The position numbers were made by a program, and so were the translations under genes. DNA of 64,000 nucleotides from an uncultured Collinsella sp. (GTDB lineage: Bacteria; Actinomycetota; Coriobacteriia; Coriobacteriales; Coriobacteriaceae): the NCBI GenBank assembly GCA_934668875.1, contig CAKUON010000004.1:1-64000 (forward strand). The letters run 5' to 3'. Of the stretch, positions 48,278 through 57,129 are shown piece by piece (the stretch's first letter is position 1; each line of letters opens with the position of its first letter). The notes beneath the pieces are model-generated. The model did no database searches and was not told the origin of the DNA. It saw only the letters and a program-made list of their open reading frames with translations.

Positions 48278-51200
48278 ATGCTCATTCACCGTATAGCCGC
48301 GCAGCTCTACACTGCCGAGGCGCTGCAGACCGTCGAGGCCGGACTCGATGCCGGCGAGGACGTGACGCTGGCCGTGTCGCAGTCGGGTCGCACGCTTATG
48401 GCCGCCGCCCAGTTTGCGCGTCGCCCGCGCCCCACGGTCTATATCGTGAGCGGCGAGGATGCGGCCGATCGCGCCGCGCGTAGCTTGGCTGCCTATGTGG
48501 GCCTGGCGCACGTGTGCCGCTTCCCCGAGCGCAAGGACTATCCATGGCGCGAGCAGGCGCCCGACGATGCCGTGGTGGCCCAACGCTGCGAGGCGCTGGG
48601 GCGCATCGTGCGCGGCGACAACTGCATCATGGTCGCTTCGGCCCGCGCGCTGCTGCGTTGCGTGCCGCCGGTCGAGAGCCGCTACTGGGAGTCCACCACC
48701 TTCGCGGTGGGCGAGGAGATTCCCTTTGACGAGGTGCCGCAGCGCCTGGTGGGCATGGGCTACACCAATGCCGGCGCTGCCGACGCGCCTGGTCTGTTCC
48801 GCGTGCACGGCGACACCGTCGAGGTGTTCCCCGCGCAGGAAAAGGCGCCCGTGCGTATTGAGTTCTTCGGCGACGAGATCGATCGCATCCGCCGCATGGT
48901 GAGCTCCACGGGACAAACCATCGGCAACGAGGACAGCATCGAGATCTTCCCCTGCCGCGAACTGGCGCTCACCGACGAGGCCGTCCGCAACATGCATGTG
49001 GCGCTCTACCGCGCCAGCCAGGACGACAGCAAGCTGGCGGCACTGCTCGAGATGGTGGACGCGCGCATTGTCACGCCCGAGCTCGACCGCTTTTTGCCGG
49101 TGATGTACGGCCAGACCGTGAGCCCGCTGTCGCATGTGAGCGGCAAGGCGCTCGTGGTGCTGTCCGAGCCGCGCTCGCTGTTCGACGATTGCCTGCGTGC
49201 CTACGAGGATATCGAGGCCCGTGCCGGCGAGGCGGGGGTCGACCGTCTGGACGGCCTGTACGTGCGCGCCCAGCAGCTCGACTTTGGTGCTCAGCAGCGC
49301 CTGAACTACGTGAGCCTCATCCGTGCCGGCGGTGCGGTGACCGCCGAGCTCAAGATCGAGCAGCCGGCTATCGCGGGCTCGGACAATCGCTTTATGACGC
49401 GTATCCAGGAGGTCGTGGGCAAGCGCTATGCCTGCGTGTTTGCCATTCCCGACCGCGGCGCGCGCGAGTCGATGGAGCTCACCTTTGGCGATGAGGGCAT
49501 TACCTTTGAGGAATCGCTGACCGCGGCGCCCGAAAACGCCGGCGCTATCGGCGACCGCGTGCGCGTGGCGGCAGCAGATTCTGCCGATCGCGCTGCCCGC
49601 CAGGAGGCCCATGCTTCTATTCGCGAGCGTAAGGCCGATGCACTCAACGCCCGGTCGCTCGAGGCCGGCGCCGCCCAGGCTGCTGCCGGCGCCGCCGTGC
49701 CCACCATCTCGCGCGGACGCGTGACTTTTGTGGACGCCGCCCTGCCGCAGGGCGTGGTGATACCCGACGCCAACCTGGCCGTGTTCTCAATCGCCGACCT
49801 CAACGCGCGCATGGATGCCAACCGCGCGCGCAGCCGCCGCAAGGTGGACATTACGCAGATCACCTTCCCGTTTAAGCCGGGCGACTACGTGGTGCACGCC
49901 ACCCACGGCATCGCGCTCTTTAGCGAGATCGCGCGCCAGGAAGTGGGTGGCAAGGAGCGCGACTACTTTTTGCTGGAATACGCCGACGGCGACAAGCTCT
50001 ACGTGCCACTCGAGCAGGTCGACCGCATCACGCGCTACGTCGGTCCCGACGGCGACAAGCCGCGCCTGACCAGGCTCAACACCGCCGACTGGACGCGCGC
50101 CACCAACAAGGCGCGCAAGAACGCCAAAAAGCTGGCGTTTGACCTGGTTGACCTCTATACACGCCGCTCGTCGATCGCCGGTATCGCCTGCCCGCCCGAC
50201 ACGCCCGAGCAGATCGAGATGGAGCAGAGCTTCCCTTACGACGAGACACGCGACCAGCTGGAGGCCATCGCCGACATCAAGGCCGACATGGAGGCGCCCA
50301 AGCCCATGGACCGCCTGCTGTGCGGCGACGTGGGCTTTGGCAAGACCGAGGTCGCCCTGCGTGCGGCGTTTAAGTGCGTGGACTCCGGTCGTCAGGTCAT
50401 GGTGCTCTGCCCCACGACCATTCTGGCCCAGCAGCACTACGAGACGTTCTTTGAGCGCTTTGCCCCGTTTGGCCTGGAGGTCGAGGTGCTCAGCCGCTTC
50501 CGTACGCCGGCGCAGCAAAAGCGCGCGCTCAAGGCGTTTGCCGAGGGCGGAATCGACGTGCTTATCGGCACGCATCGCCTGCTTTCGGCTGACGTGAACC
50601 CTAAGAACCTGGGCCTGGTGATCATCGACGAGGAGCAGCGCTTTGGCGTGCAGCACAAGGAGCAGCTCAAAAACCTGCGCGAGCAGATTGACGTGCTCAC
50701 GCTTTCGGCAACGCCCATCCCGCGAACCATGCAGATGGCCACGAGCGGCGTGCGCGACATGAGCCTGATCACCACGCCGCCGACCGGGCGCCGTCCCGTG
50801 ATCGTGCACGTGGGGGAGTACGACTCCGACGTGGTGAGCGCGGCGATTCGCCTGGAGGTGGGCCGCGGCGGCCAGGTGTACTACGTGTCCAACCGCGTTA
50901 AGACCATCGATGACGCCGTGGCCCGCGTGCACGAGGCCGCGCCCGAGGCGCGCGTGGGCGTGGCACACGGCAAGATGAGCCCGCGCGAGGTCGAGGACGT
51001 GATGATCGAGTTCGCGACCAAGAAGATCGACGTGCTCATCGCCACGACCATCGTGGAGAGCGGCATCGACAACGCGACGGCCAACACGCTCATCATCGAG
51101 GATTCGCAGCGTCTGGGCCTGGCGCAGCTCTACCAGCTCAAGGGCCGCGTGGGCCGTTCGGCCACGCAGGCATACGCGTACTTTATGTTCCCCGGCGAGC

Positions 51201-51910
51201 TGCCGCTGACCGAGGAGGCCACGGCGCGCCTGACCGCGCTTTCCGAGTTCCAGGACCTGGGCAGCGGCATGCGCATCGCCATGCGCGACCTGGAGATCCG
51301 CGGCGCCGGCTCGCTTATGGGTGCCGAGCAGCACGGTAACCTGTCGAGCGTGGGCTTTGACCTGTTTACGCAGATGCTGGGACAGGCCGTGGCCAAGGCG
51401 CGCGGCGATGACGACGCCGGCGTGGAGGCGGCGAGCGTGGGCATCAACCTGCCGGCCGACTACTTCCTGTCCGAGGAGTACATGCCGGCGGTGGACCAGC
51501 GCGTGCTCGTGTACCGAAAGCTTGCGGCGGCCGAGGACCTGGAGAGCATCGATGAGGTGCAGGAGGAGACCGAGGCCGCGCATGGCGAGCTGCCGTTGGC
51601 GGGACTCAACCTGTTCAACCGCGCGCGTATCCGCATTCGCGGCGAGCGTCTGGGGCTCGAGAGCGTCACGCTCAGCGGCGGGCGCATTACCTTCCTGGGG
51701 GTTGACGTTCCCAAGAAGGTAGCCTTTGAGTTCAAGAATCGCTATGGCGCGGTGAACTTCCCCAAGAGCCGCAAGCTGTCGGTGCCCTACAAGGCGGGCG
51801 CCGGTGCGGGCAGCGGCCTGGGCCGAGGTCTCGACGCCAACGACGGCACCGGCCCGGTGGCGGCCGCGCTCATGCTACTGCAGCAATTAGGCGCCAGCGA
51901 CGATGACTAA
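48278..51910 (+). CDS. mfd: transcription-repair coupling factor
   Basis: Mfd removes stalled RNA polymerase and recruits UvrA. The 1210 residues include the UvrB-like N-terminal domains, the CarD-like polymerase-binding domain (KPGDYVVHATHGIALF), the helicase with Walker A GDVGFGKTEV and DEEQRFGV, and the C-terminal TRCF domain. GGAGGA lies before the ATG. The length and motifs are normal. Confidence 0.97.
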   Translation: MLIHRIAAQLYTAEALQTVEAGLDAGEDVTLAVSQSGRTLMAAAQFARRPRPTVYIVSGEDAADRAARSLAAYVGLAHVCRFPERKDYPWREQAPDDAVVAQRCEALGRIVRGDNCIMVASARALLRCVPPVESRYWESTTFAVGEEIPFDEVPQRLVGMGYTNAGAADAPGLFRVHGDTVEVFPAQEKAPVRIEFFGDEIDRIRRMVSSTGQTIGNEDSIEIFPCRELALTDEAVRNMHVALYRASQDDSKLAALLEMVDARIVTPELDRFLPVMYGQTVSPLSHVSGKALVVLSEPRSLFDDCLRAYEDIEARAGEAGVDRLDGLYVRAQQLDFGAQQRLNYVSLIRAGGAVTAELKIEQPAIAGSDNRFMTRIQEVVGKRYACVFAIPDRGARESMELTFGDEGITFEESLTAAPENAGAIGDRVRVAAADSADRAARQEAHASIRERKADALNARSLEAGAAQAAAGAAVPTISRGRVTFVDAALPQGVVIPDANLAVFSIADLNARMDANRARSRRKVDITQITFPFKPGDYVVHATHGIALFSEIARQEVGGKERDYFLLEYADGDKLYVPLEQVDRITRYVGPDGDKPRLTRLNTADWTRATNKARKNAKKLAFDLVDLYTRRSSIAGIACPPDTPEQIEMEQSFPYDETRDQLEAIADIKADMEAPKPMDRLLCGDVGFGKTEVALRAAFKCVDSGRQVMVLCPTTILAQQHYETFFERFAPFGLEVEVLSRFRTPAQQKRALKAFAEGGIDVLIGTHRLLSADVNPKNLGLVIIDEEQRFGVQHKEQLKNLREQIDVLTLSATPIPRTMQMATSGVRDMSLITTPPTGRRPVIVHVGEYDSDVVSAAIRLEVGRGGQVYYVSNRVKTIDDAVARVHEAAPEARVGVAHGKMSPREVEDVMIEFATKKIDVLIATTIVESGIDNATANTLIIEDSQRLGLAQLYQLKGRVGRSATQAYAYFMFPGELPLTEEATARLTALSEFQDLGSGMRIAMRDLEIRGAGSLMGAEQHGNLSSVGFDLFTQMLGQAVAKARGDDDAGVEAASVGINLPADYFLSEEYMPAVDQRVLVYRKLAAAEDLESIDEVQEETEAAHGELPLAGLNLFNRARIRIRGERLGLESVTLSGGRITFLGVDVPKKVAFEFKNRYGAVNFPKSRKLSVPYKAGAGAGSGLGRGLDANDGTGPVAAALMLLQQLGASDDD

Positions 51911-51921
51911 CAAGTAAGGGG

Positions 51922-51945
51922 CGTGGTGGGACAATGTCCACCACG
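51922..51945 (+). terminator. hairpin after mfd
   Basis: A perfect 8 bp stem (51922-51929 with 51938-51945) lies 12 bases after the mfd stop. No T run follows. Confidence 0.5.
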
Positions 51946-51980
51946 GTGCAGGTTGATTCCGGCTCAATCGAAAGGAAAGC

Positions 51981-52844
51981 ATGTTCGGATACATCTATAA
52001 GAAAGATGTCGCCATCATCGCGGTTGTCCTCGCCCTTTGCCTGGGCGCGGGCAGCTTCTTCGATTACCAAATCTCGAGTGCGCTGTTCAACTCGTCCAGC
52101 ATGTACGGTCGCTTTATCGAGGCTGCCGGCGAGCTGCCGTTTGAACTGACGGCGAGCATCGCGGGCGTCATGCTCGTGCGCGCGGTGCGCCCTGATTCCA
52201 GGGGGAGCAAATGGCTCGCCGTGCTCGGCAGTCTCGTCAATGTTGGCCTGGCCGGCTACGAGATTACTTCGTCCCTGCGGGTTGGCGGCAAACTCATCGC
52301 GGTTCAGCTGGTGCTGACGTTTGTGCTGGTCATCGCCGCCAACCTCATCGTCTATCGCCTTACGCGCGACACCGACCCCGACGAGCTCACGCGCTGGGCG
52401 CTGATGGTGCTTGCCGTGTGGGTTGCCCAAGCCATCATCCTCAACGTGATCGTCAAACCGCTGTGGTCACGCCCGCGCATGCGCGTGATCGAGGTCACGC
52501 CGGGGCTCAATTTTCAGCCGTGGTGGGTGATCGGCAACCCCGACAAGTGGAGCTATATTGCGGCTGGCGTGATCAAGGACGGCTTCAAGTCGTTCGCGAG
52601 CGGTCATACCGCACACGCGGCGATCGGCTTGATGCTTGCCGGGCTTCCCGCGGCTGCCTTTACGGAAAAGCCGTTGCGCCGCCGCGTGGTCTTTTGGGCC
52701 GCGACTGTGGTCGCAGCACTCGTCGCCTTTGGCCGCATCGTAATCGGTGCACATTTCTTGACCGATGTGAGCTGCGGTTTTGCCCTGGTGCTGGCGCTCG
52801 AGTGCCTTGCCGCGCACATTGCCTATCCGCACGGCGTACAATAA
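51981..52844 (+). CDS. PAP2-family membrane phosphatase
   Basis: The 287-residue protein has about six membrane helices and the three PAP2 motifs: KPLWSRPRMR, SFASGHTAHA and RIVIGAHFLTDV with its histidines. It removes phosphate from lipid substrates such as phosphatidate or undecaprenyl diphosphate. GAAAGGAAAG precedes the ATG. Confidence 0.92.
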   Translation: MFGYIYKKDVAIIAVVLALCLGAGSFFDYQISSALFNSSSMYGRFIEAAGELPFELTASIAGVMLVRAVRPDSRGSKWLAVLGSLVNVGLAGYEITSSLRVGGKLIAVQLVLTFVLVIAANLIVYRLTRDTDPDELTRWALMVLAVWVAQAIILNVIVKPLWSRPRMRVIEVTPGLNFQPWWVIGNPDKWSYIAAGVIKDGFKSFASGHTAHAAIGLMLAGLPAAAFTEKPLRRRVVFWAATVVAALVAFGRIVIGAHFLTDVSCGFALVLALECLAAHIAYPHGVQ

Positions 52845-52890
52845 GCGCCACCTGAATCATCTGGCCGATACCCGGTAAGAGAGGATTGCC

Positions 52891-53916
52891 ATGCTCGCGT
52901 TCAACAACGACTATTCCCACGGCGCACACCCGGCGGTGCTGCAGGCGCTCGTCGACACCAACATGGAGCCGCAGCCCGGCTACGGTACCGACGCGCACAC
53001 CGAGCATGCCAAGCAGCTCATCCGCGAGGCCTGCCAAGCACCGGATGCCGATGTGTTCTTGCTGGTGGGCGGCACGCAGACCAATGCCACGGTAATCGAC
53101 ATGCTGCTCGCGCCGTACCAGGGCGTTGTTGCCGCCGAGACCGGCCACGTCGCCTGCCACGAGGCGGGCGCTATCGAGTTTGGCGGCCACAAGGTTCTCA
53201 CCATCCCCGGCTACGAGGGCAAGATGCACGCCGATGATCTCGAAAACTACATCCAGGTGTTTTACGAGAACGAGAGCTACGAGCACACGGTGTTCCCGGG
53301 TGCCGTGTACGTGAGTCTGTCGACCGAATACGGCACGCTGTACTCCAAGGCCGAGCTCGCGGCGATTCATGCGGTGTGCCAGAAGCGCGAGATTCCGCTG
53401 TTTGTGGATGGTGCCCGCCTGGCCTATGCGCTGGCGGCCGACGAGTGCGACATCACCCTGCCCGAGCTGGCGCAGCTGTGCGATGTGTTCTACATCGGCG
53501 GCACCAAGTGCGGTGCTCTGTGCGGCGAGGCCGTGGTGTTCTGCGGCATGCATGCCCCGGCGCATCCCATTCCGCGCATTAAGCAGCACGGCGCGCTGCT
53601 GGCCAAGGGCCGCCTGACGGGCGTGCAGTTTGAGGCTCTCTTTACCGATGGCCTGTATTTTGAGATCGGCCGTCAGGCGATTGATGCCGCGCAGGCGCTG
53701 CGTCGCGTACTGCACGAGCGCGGTTACCAGTTCTTCTTGGAGACGCCTACCAACCAGCAGTTTGTTATTCTGCCCAACGAGGTCATGGCGCGCATTCGCG
53801 AGCATGCGGCGATTGAGTACTGGGAAAAGTACGATGAGACCCATACCGTGGTGCGTTTTTGCACCAGCTGGGCCACGACGCAGGAGGACATCGACGCGCT
53901 GGCGGCTGTCCTGTAG
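52891..53916 (+). CDS. low-specificity L-threonine aldolase-like enzyme
   Basis: This 341-residue PLP-dependent enzyme belongs to the aldolase/beta-eliminating lyase family. The opening FNNDYSHGAHP, the GGTQTNA cofactor loop, Asp-Gly-Ala-Arg (VDGARLAYAL) and the cofactor lysine in GGTKCGAL are visible. It should cleave L-threonine or related beta-hydroxy amino acids to glycine and an aldehyde. The ATG is 25 bases into a clear leader with AGAGGA. Confidence 0.9.
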   Translation: MLAFNNDYSHGAHPAVLQALVDTNMEPQPGYGTDAHTEHAKQLIREACQAPDADVFLLVGGTQTNATVIDMLLAPYQGVVAAETGHVACHEAGAIEFGGHKVLTIPGYEGKMHADDLENYIQVFYENESYEHTVFPGAVYVSLSTEYGTLYSKAELAAIHAVCQKREIPLFVDGARLAYALAADECDITLPELAQLCDVFYIGGTKCGALCGEAVVFCGMHAPAHPIPRIKQHGALLAKGRLTGVQFEALFTDGLYFEIGRQAIDAAQALRRVLHERGYQFFLETPTNQQFVILPNEVMARIREHAAIEYWEKYDETHTVVRFCTSWATTQEDIDALAAVL

Positions 53917-53933
53917 CTTGATGTAATGACGAG

Positions 53934-53980
53934 GGGCCGTCCTACGCCTGGGTTTGGCGCAGGGCGGCCTTTGCTTTTGT
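53934..53980 (+). terminator. hairpin between the aldolase and acetyltransferase genes
   Basis: A 9-10 bp stem (53934-53943 with 53961-53970) holds a nested GCC/GGC pair, followed by ttgctttt. It can end the aldolase mRNA, but it also lies just before the ribosome site of the next gene. Confidence 0.65.
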
Positions 53981-53994
53981 GGGGGAAGGGTTGT

Positions 53995-54597
53995 ATGACC
54001 GAGATGTCCGAGCCGACGATTCGTCTGGCAACGCCCGACGACGCGCCGGCGCTGCTTGCCATCTATGAGCCGTATGTGCGCCAGACGGCGATTACCTGCG
54101 AATATGAGGTGCCGAGCGTTGAGGAGTTCGCCGGGCGCATCGAGCGTACGCTCAAGCGCTATCCGTATCTGGTGATGGAGCTGGACGGGCGCCCGGTAGG
54201 CTATGCCTATGTGAGCCCGCTCAACAGCCGCGAGGCATACGACTGGTCGGTCGAGACGTCGATCTACCTGGCGCACGACGTGCGTCACGGCGGGCTGGGC
54301 CGCAAGCTGCACGATGCGCTCAAGCAGTGCCTGGTCGCGATGGGCATCACCAACATGTGCGCGCTCATCGCCGTGCCGCACGACAAGGACGACGAATACC
54401 TGACGCACAACAGCCAGGACTTTCATGCCCATATGGGGTATCGCCTGGTGGGCGCCTTCGACCGCTGCGCCCAAAAGTTCGGCCGTTGGTACGACATGTG
54501 TTGGATGGAGCTGGTCCTAGCCGAGCGCGTCCCTAACCAACCCAAACCAACCTGGTTTCCCGCACTTGTTGCCCAAGGTTTCAAACCTACCATTTAG
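53995..54597 (+). CDS. GNAT acetyltransferase (phosphinothricin-type)
   Basis: The 200-residue protein resembles the PAT/BAR subfamily of N-acetyltransferases, with IRLATPDDAPALLAIY, VETSIYLAHDVRHGGLGRKL as the acetyl-CoA loop, and HMGYRLVGAFDRCAQKFGRW near the end. It may acetylate an amino acid analogue. I start at the ATG after GGGGGAAGG. The last residues and stop codon fall inside a repeat shared with the HAD gene at 63049. Confidence 0.87.
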   Translation: MTEMSEPTIRLATPDDAPALLAIYEPYVRQTAITCEYEVPSVEEFAGRIERTLKRYPYLVMELDGRPVGYAYVSPLNSREAYDWSVETSIYLAHDVRHGGLGRKLHDALKQCLVAMGITNMCALIAVPHDKDDEYLTHNSQDFHAHMGYRLVGAFDRCAQKFGRWYDMCWMELVLAERVPNQPKPTWFPALVAQGFKPTI

Positions 54598-54607
54598 GGA
54601 CAGGTTT
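54590..54607. repeat. 18-base repeat spanning a stop codon (copy 1)
   Basis: CCATTTAGGGACAGGTTT covers the stop codon TAG at 54595-54597. The identical 18 bases cover the HAD stop at 63047-63049. It shares the TAGGGAC core with other spacers. Confidence 0.8.
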
Positions 54608-54614
54608 TTGGCTG

Positions 54615-54640
54615 TCTTGCGGTATCAAATTGCCGCAAGA
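54615..54640 (+). terminator. terminator after the acetyltransferase
   Basis: A perfect 8 bp stem (54615-54622 with 54633-54640) has a 10-base loop. A second small stem, GCGT/ACGC near 54648, is followed by six T. Confidence 0.65.
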
Positions 54641-54697
54641 AGCGCCGCGTTCGTACGCTTTTTTGACTCGAATCGTCCCGTCGAGACACCTTGCGAG

Positions 54698-54820
54698 CTA
54701 AGTGAGTAGACTTTTTGGCGCAAGGCGAGCACAAAGCGTATCTGCTTTAGTAAAACCGCAGGTCACGGAGATGGCTGTTTTGGTTGTGCTTGGCAGGTCG
54801 CGAAAAGTCTACTCACTTAG
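54698..54820. repeat. 18 bp inverted repeat around an 87-base interior
   Basis: Arms 54698-54715 and 54803-54820 match perfectly over 18 bases (CTAAGTGAGTAGACTTTT in the left arm). The interior has no gene. An aaaaccgcaggt string occurs inside near 54753 and again near 54923. The rest of the spacer to 54970 holds nothing I recognise. Confidence 0.75.
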
Positions 54821-54970
54821 GTTTACGGTGCTGGATATTCTGGGCAGGAACAGTTGAGCTTGGGCGGCGCGTGTTGCCAGGCGATGTTGACATTTGCGCC
54901 ATGCCGGCTTGAGATTTAATAAAAACCGCAGGTAAAACGCATATTAGTTAGTTTCGCCTCGTTTAGTGCG

Positions 54971-55693
54971 CTAGCCGATGGGCTCGGTGTATTTGGCTCG
55001 GTCGGTTCGCTGGATGCGCTTGGAGACGTGGAGCGGGCGGCCGTCGGTGTCGTAGACGTAGTCGGTGATAAGGATCAGCGCCTGCCCGCGCTCCACGTTG
55101 AGCAAAAACGCCTCGTTTTGCGAGGCATAGCACACCTCAAAGGTTTTGTGGCCCTGGGCCGGCGCGCGATGGAACTCTTGGCGCAGTGTGGCGTAGAGCG
55201 ACCCGTTGATGTCGCGGTCGATGAGCGCCCCAAAGCTCGGCGGCAGATACGTGGTCTCCAGGCACAGCGGCACGTCATCCAGATAGCGCAGGCGGACGAG
55301 CTTGACGAGCTTGCTGCCCACGGCGGCATCAAAGAACTTGGCCACGCTGCCCGCCGCCTTGGCAAAGCCCGAGTCCACGGTGCGCGTGGTGGGCTTCATG
55401 CCCTGGCCCTCGACCTGCTTGGTGTAACTCGAGAACACCAGGTTGTTCTCGTGGAGCGCGGGCGTGTCGGCCACAAAGGCGCCGCGCCCGCGCTCGGTGC
55501 GCACCAGGCCCTCATCCACCAGTACCTTAAGCGCATGGCGCACGGTACTGCGCGAGAGCCCCGACCCGTCCATGAGCTCCATTTCGGACGGCAGCTTGTC
55601 TCCACGCGCATAGGTGCCGGCGGTAATGCGGTCGCGCAGCGTGCCCGCCAGGCGCTCGTATTGGGCCAAGTTCTTTTTCGACGAAGTGCTCAT
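54971..55693 (-). CDS. GntR-family regulator (HutC/UTRA type)
   Basis: The 240-residue protein has an N-terminal GntR winged helix (GDKLPSEMELMDGSGLSRSTV) and a C-terminal UTRA ligand domain. UTRA regulators usually bind sugars or sugar phosphates. It is divergent from the SIS gene and the spacer holds repeated TAACTTGTATGC sites, so it should control both. I start at MSTSSKK; an ATG 15 bases upstream is possible. Confidence 0.92.
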   Translation of the reverse strand: MSTSSKKNLAQYERLAGTLRDRITAGTYARGDKLPSEMELMDGSGLSRSTVRHALKVLVDEGLVRTERGRGAFVADTPALHENNLVFSSYTKQVEGQGMKPTTRTVDSGFAKAAGSVAKFFDAAVGSKLVKLVRLRYLDDVPLCLETTYLPPSFGALIDRDINGSLYATLRQEFHRAPAQGHKTFEVCYASQNEAFLLNVERGQALILITDYVYDTDGRPLHVSKRIQRTDRAKYTEPIG

Positions 55694-55709
55694 GCGACCA
55701 ACCTGCATC

Positions 55710-55860
55710 TAACTTGTATGCTTGCCGAACCAAGCATGTATCCAACATGACAACAAAACCGCTGGTAAATGATTTCTGAAAACCATGGCAGCAAAATTTC
55801 TAAGACAAATATAGCATACAACTAGTCGACATCGCAAAGACATGTATGTAACTTGTATGC
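55710..55860. promoter_or_regulatory. repeated operator sites between gntR and the SIS gene
   Basis: TAACTTGTATGC occurs at 55710-55721 and 55849-55860. A reversed, one-base variant occurs at 55814-55824. The spacing and the GntR gene next to them make them probable GntR-binding sites for divergent control. Confidence 0.7.
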
Positions 55861-55898
55861 CATCGAGAGCATCAAACGAGAAGAAAGGCTGATGCACG

Positions 55899-56891
55899 AT
55901 GACTACTCAGGAACAGGTCAAGGACGTCGTTTCGCAGGTTTTGGCTGACAAGGCAGACAAGGGCGGCATCAAGCGCGTCGTGTGGATCGGCGCCGGCGGC
56001 TCCAACGGCGGCAACTATCCTGCCCAGTACTTTATGGAGCACGAGGCCACGCAGGTCGTGAGCTCCAGCTACACCAGCAACGAGTTCGTTCACGCCACCC
56101 CGGCCTACGTCAACGAGAACACCCTGGCCGTCGTCGTTTCCATGCGCGGCACCAAGGAGACCATCGTCGCCGCCCAGGTCGCCAAGGATCACGGCGCCAG
56201 CACCATTGCCATTTACGTTGACGAGTCCGGCCTTACCGAGGTCTGCGACTACAAAGTTCAGTACGACAGCCTGGCCGTCGACGAGTCCTGCATGGGCCGC
56301 ACCAACTCCGCCGTCGTGACCATGATCGCCATGGAGCTCACGCAGCAGACCGAGGGCTATGCCGAGTACGAGACCGCCATGGCCGCCTTCGACCTGGTCG
56401 ATCCCATCTATCGCAAGGCCGTGGAGTACACCACCCCACTTGCCGCCAAGTGGGCCGAGCAGAATGCCGACAAGCCCTGCATCAACGTTATGGCTCAGGG
56501 CCCGCTCTTTGGTGCCGCCTATGTCTTTAGCATCTGCAACGTTCAGGAGATGCTGCAGATCGACTCCTGCACCATCAACACCTGCGACTTCTTCCACGGT
56601 CCCTTCGAGATCCTGGACAAGCGCACCTCGCTGTTCCAGCTCATCAGCGTTGGCCGCAGCCGTTGCAACGACGAGCGCGGCATTCGCTTTGTCAGCCAGT
56701 ACGGTGGCGAGCGCGTCTACCAGCTCGACGCCAAGGAGCTCGGTCTCAACGACATCAAGGACAGCGTGAGCGAGTACTTCAACCACCTGATCTTTGCCCC
56801 GATCCTCAACAACGTGTACATGCGCGCGCTCTCTGCCGTCACCCACAAGGACTACATGACGCGCCGTTACATGTGGAAGCTCGACTACTAA
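55899..56891 (+). CDS. SIS-domain sugar-phosphate deglycase-like protein 1
   Basis: The 330-residue protein has two SIS domains (first VVWIGAGGSNGGNY, second in the half from about 180). It resembles FrlB and GfrE/GfrF enzymes, which split fructoselysine- or glucoselysine-6-phosphate. The C-terminal TRRYMWKLDY matches that of the paralogue at 61197. It should act on a phosphorylated sugar amine made by the PTS downstream. The leader is short after the operator sites. Confidence 0.85.
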   Translation: MTTQEQVKDVVSQVLADKADKGGIKRVVWIGAGGSNGGNYPAQYFMEHEATQVVSSSYTSNEFVHATPAYVNENTLAVVVSMRGTKETIVAAQVAKDHGASTIAIYVDESGLTEVCDYKVQYDSLAVDESCMGRTNSAVVTMIAMELTQQTEGYAEYETAMAAFDLVDPIYRKAVEYTTPLAAKWAEQNADKPCINVMAQGPLFGAAYVFSICNVQEMLQIDSCTINTCDFFHGPFEILDKRTSLFQLISVGRSRCNDERGIRFVSQYGGERVYQLDAKELGLNDIKDSVSEYFNHLIFAPILNNVYMRALSAVTHKDYMTRRYMWKLDY

Positions 56892-56901
56892 GGGTATTGG
56901 T

Positions 56902-56925
56902 TCCGCCGTTCTGCCGAACGGCGGA
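56902..56925 (+). terminator. hairpin after SIS gene 1
   Basis: A perfect 10 bp stem (56902-56911 with 56916-56925) on a TGCC loop. The same stem with a TACC loop follows SIS gene 2. The bases after both, GCCGACGCTGC, also match. Confidence 0.75.
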
Positions 56926-56958
56926 CCAGCCGACGCTGCAAACCCATCAGAGCGGCAC

Positions 56959-57035
56959 TTGGGGACGTTCCCTTTCTGCCGGCAGTTAGGGACGTTCCTT
57001 TTCTGCCGGCAGTTGGGGACACTCCTTGTTTCAAG
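56959..57035. repeat. tandem GGGAC repeats
   Basis: Two 27-base units (56959-56985 and 56986-57012), TTRGGGACGTTCC followed by a shared CTGCCGGCAG end, are followed by a partial third unit at 57013. They lie between the SIS gene and the EamA gene. Confidence 0.85.
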
Positions 57036-57072
57036 AGATTTCCCGTTCGCCGATTTGTGTCTTGAAAAATGT

Positions 57073-57089
57073 ATATAACGACTATAACG
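57073..57089. promoter_or_regulatory. direct repeat TATAACG upstream of the EamA gene
   Basis: ATAACG occurs at 57075-57080 and 57084-57089, nine bases apart, about 41 bases before the EamA start. The PTS promoter region carries the same hexamer as an inverted repeat at 58360-58378. Confidence 0.45.
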
Positions 57090-57129
57090 TAGTATGAAAC
57101 ATATTGGAAACAATATCGAGGGGGCTGCG

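Noticed and set aside
49787..51583. 598-residue antisense frame over mfd
   Set aside because: It lies entirely within mfd, which has all expected motifs.
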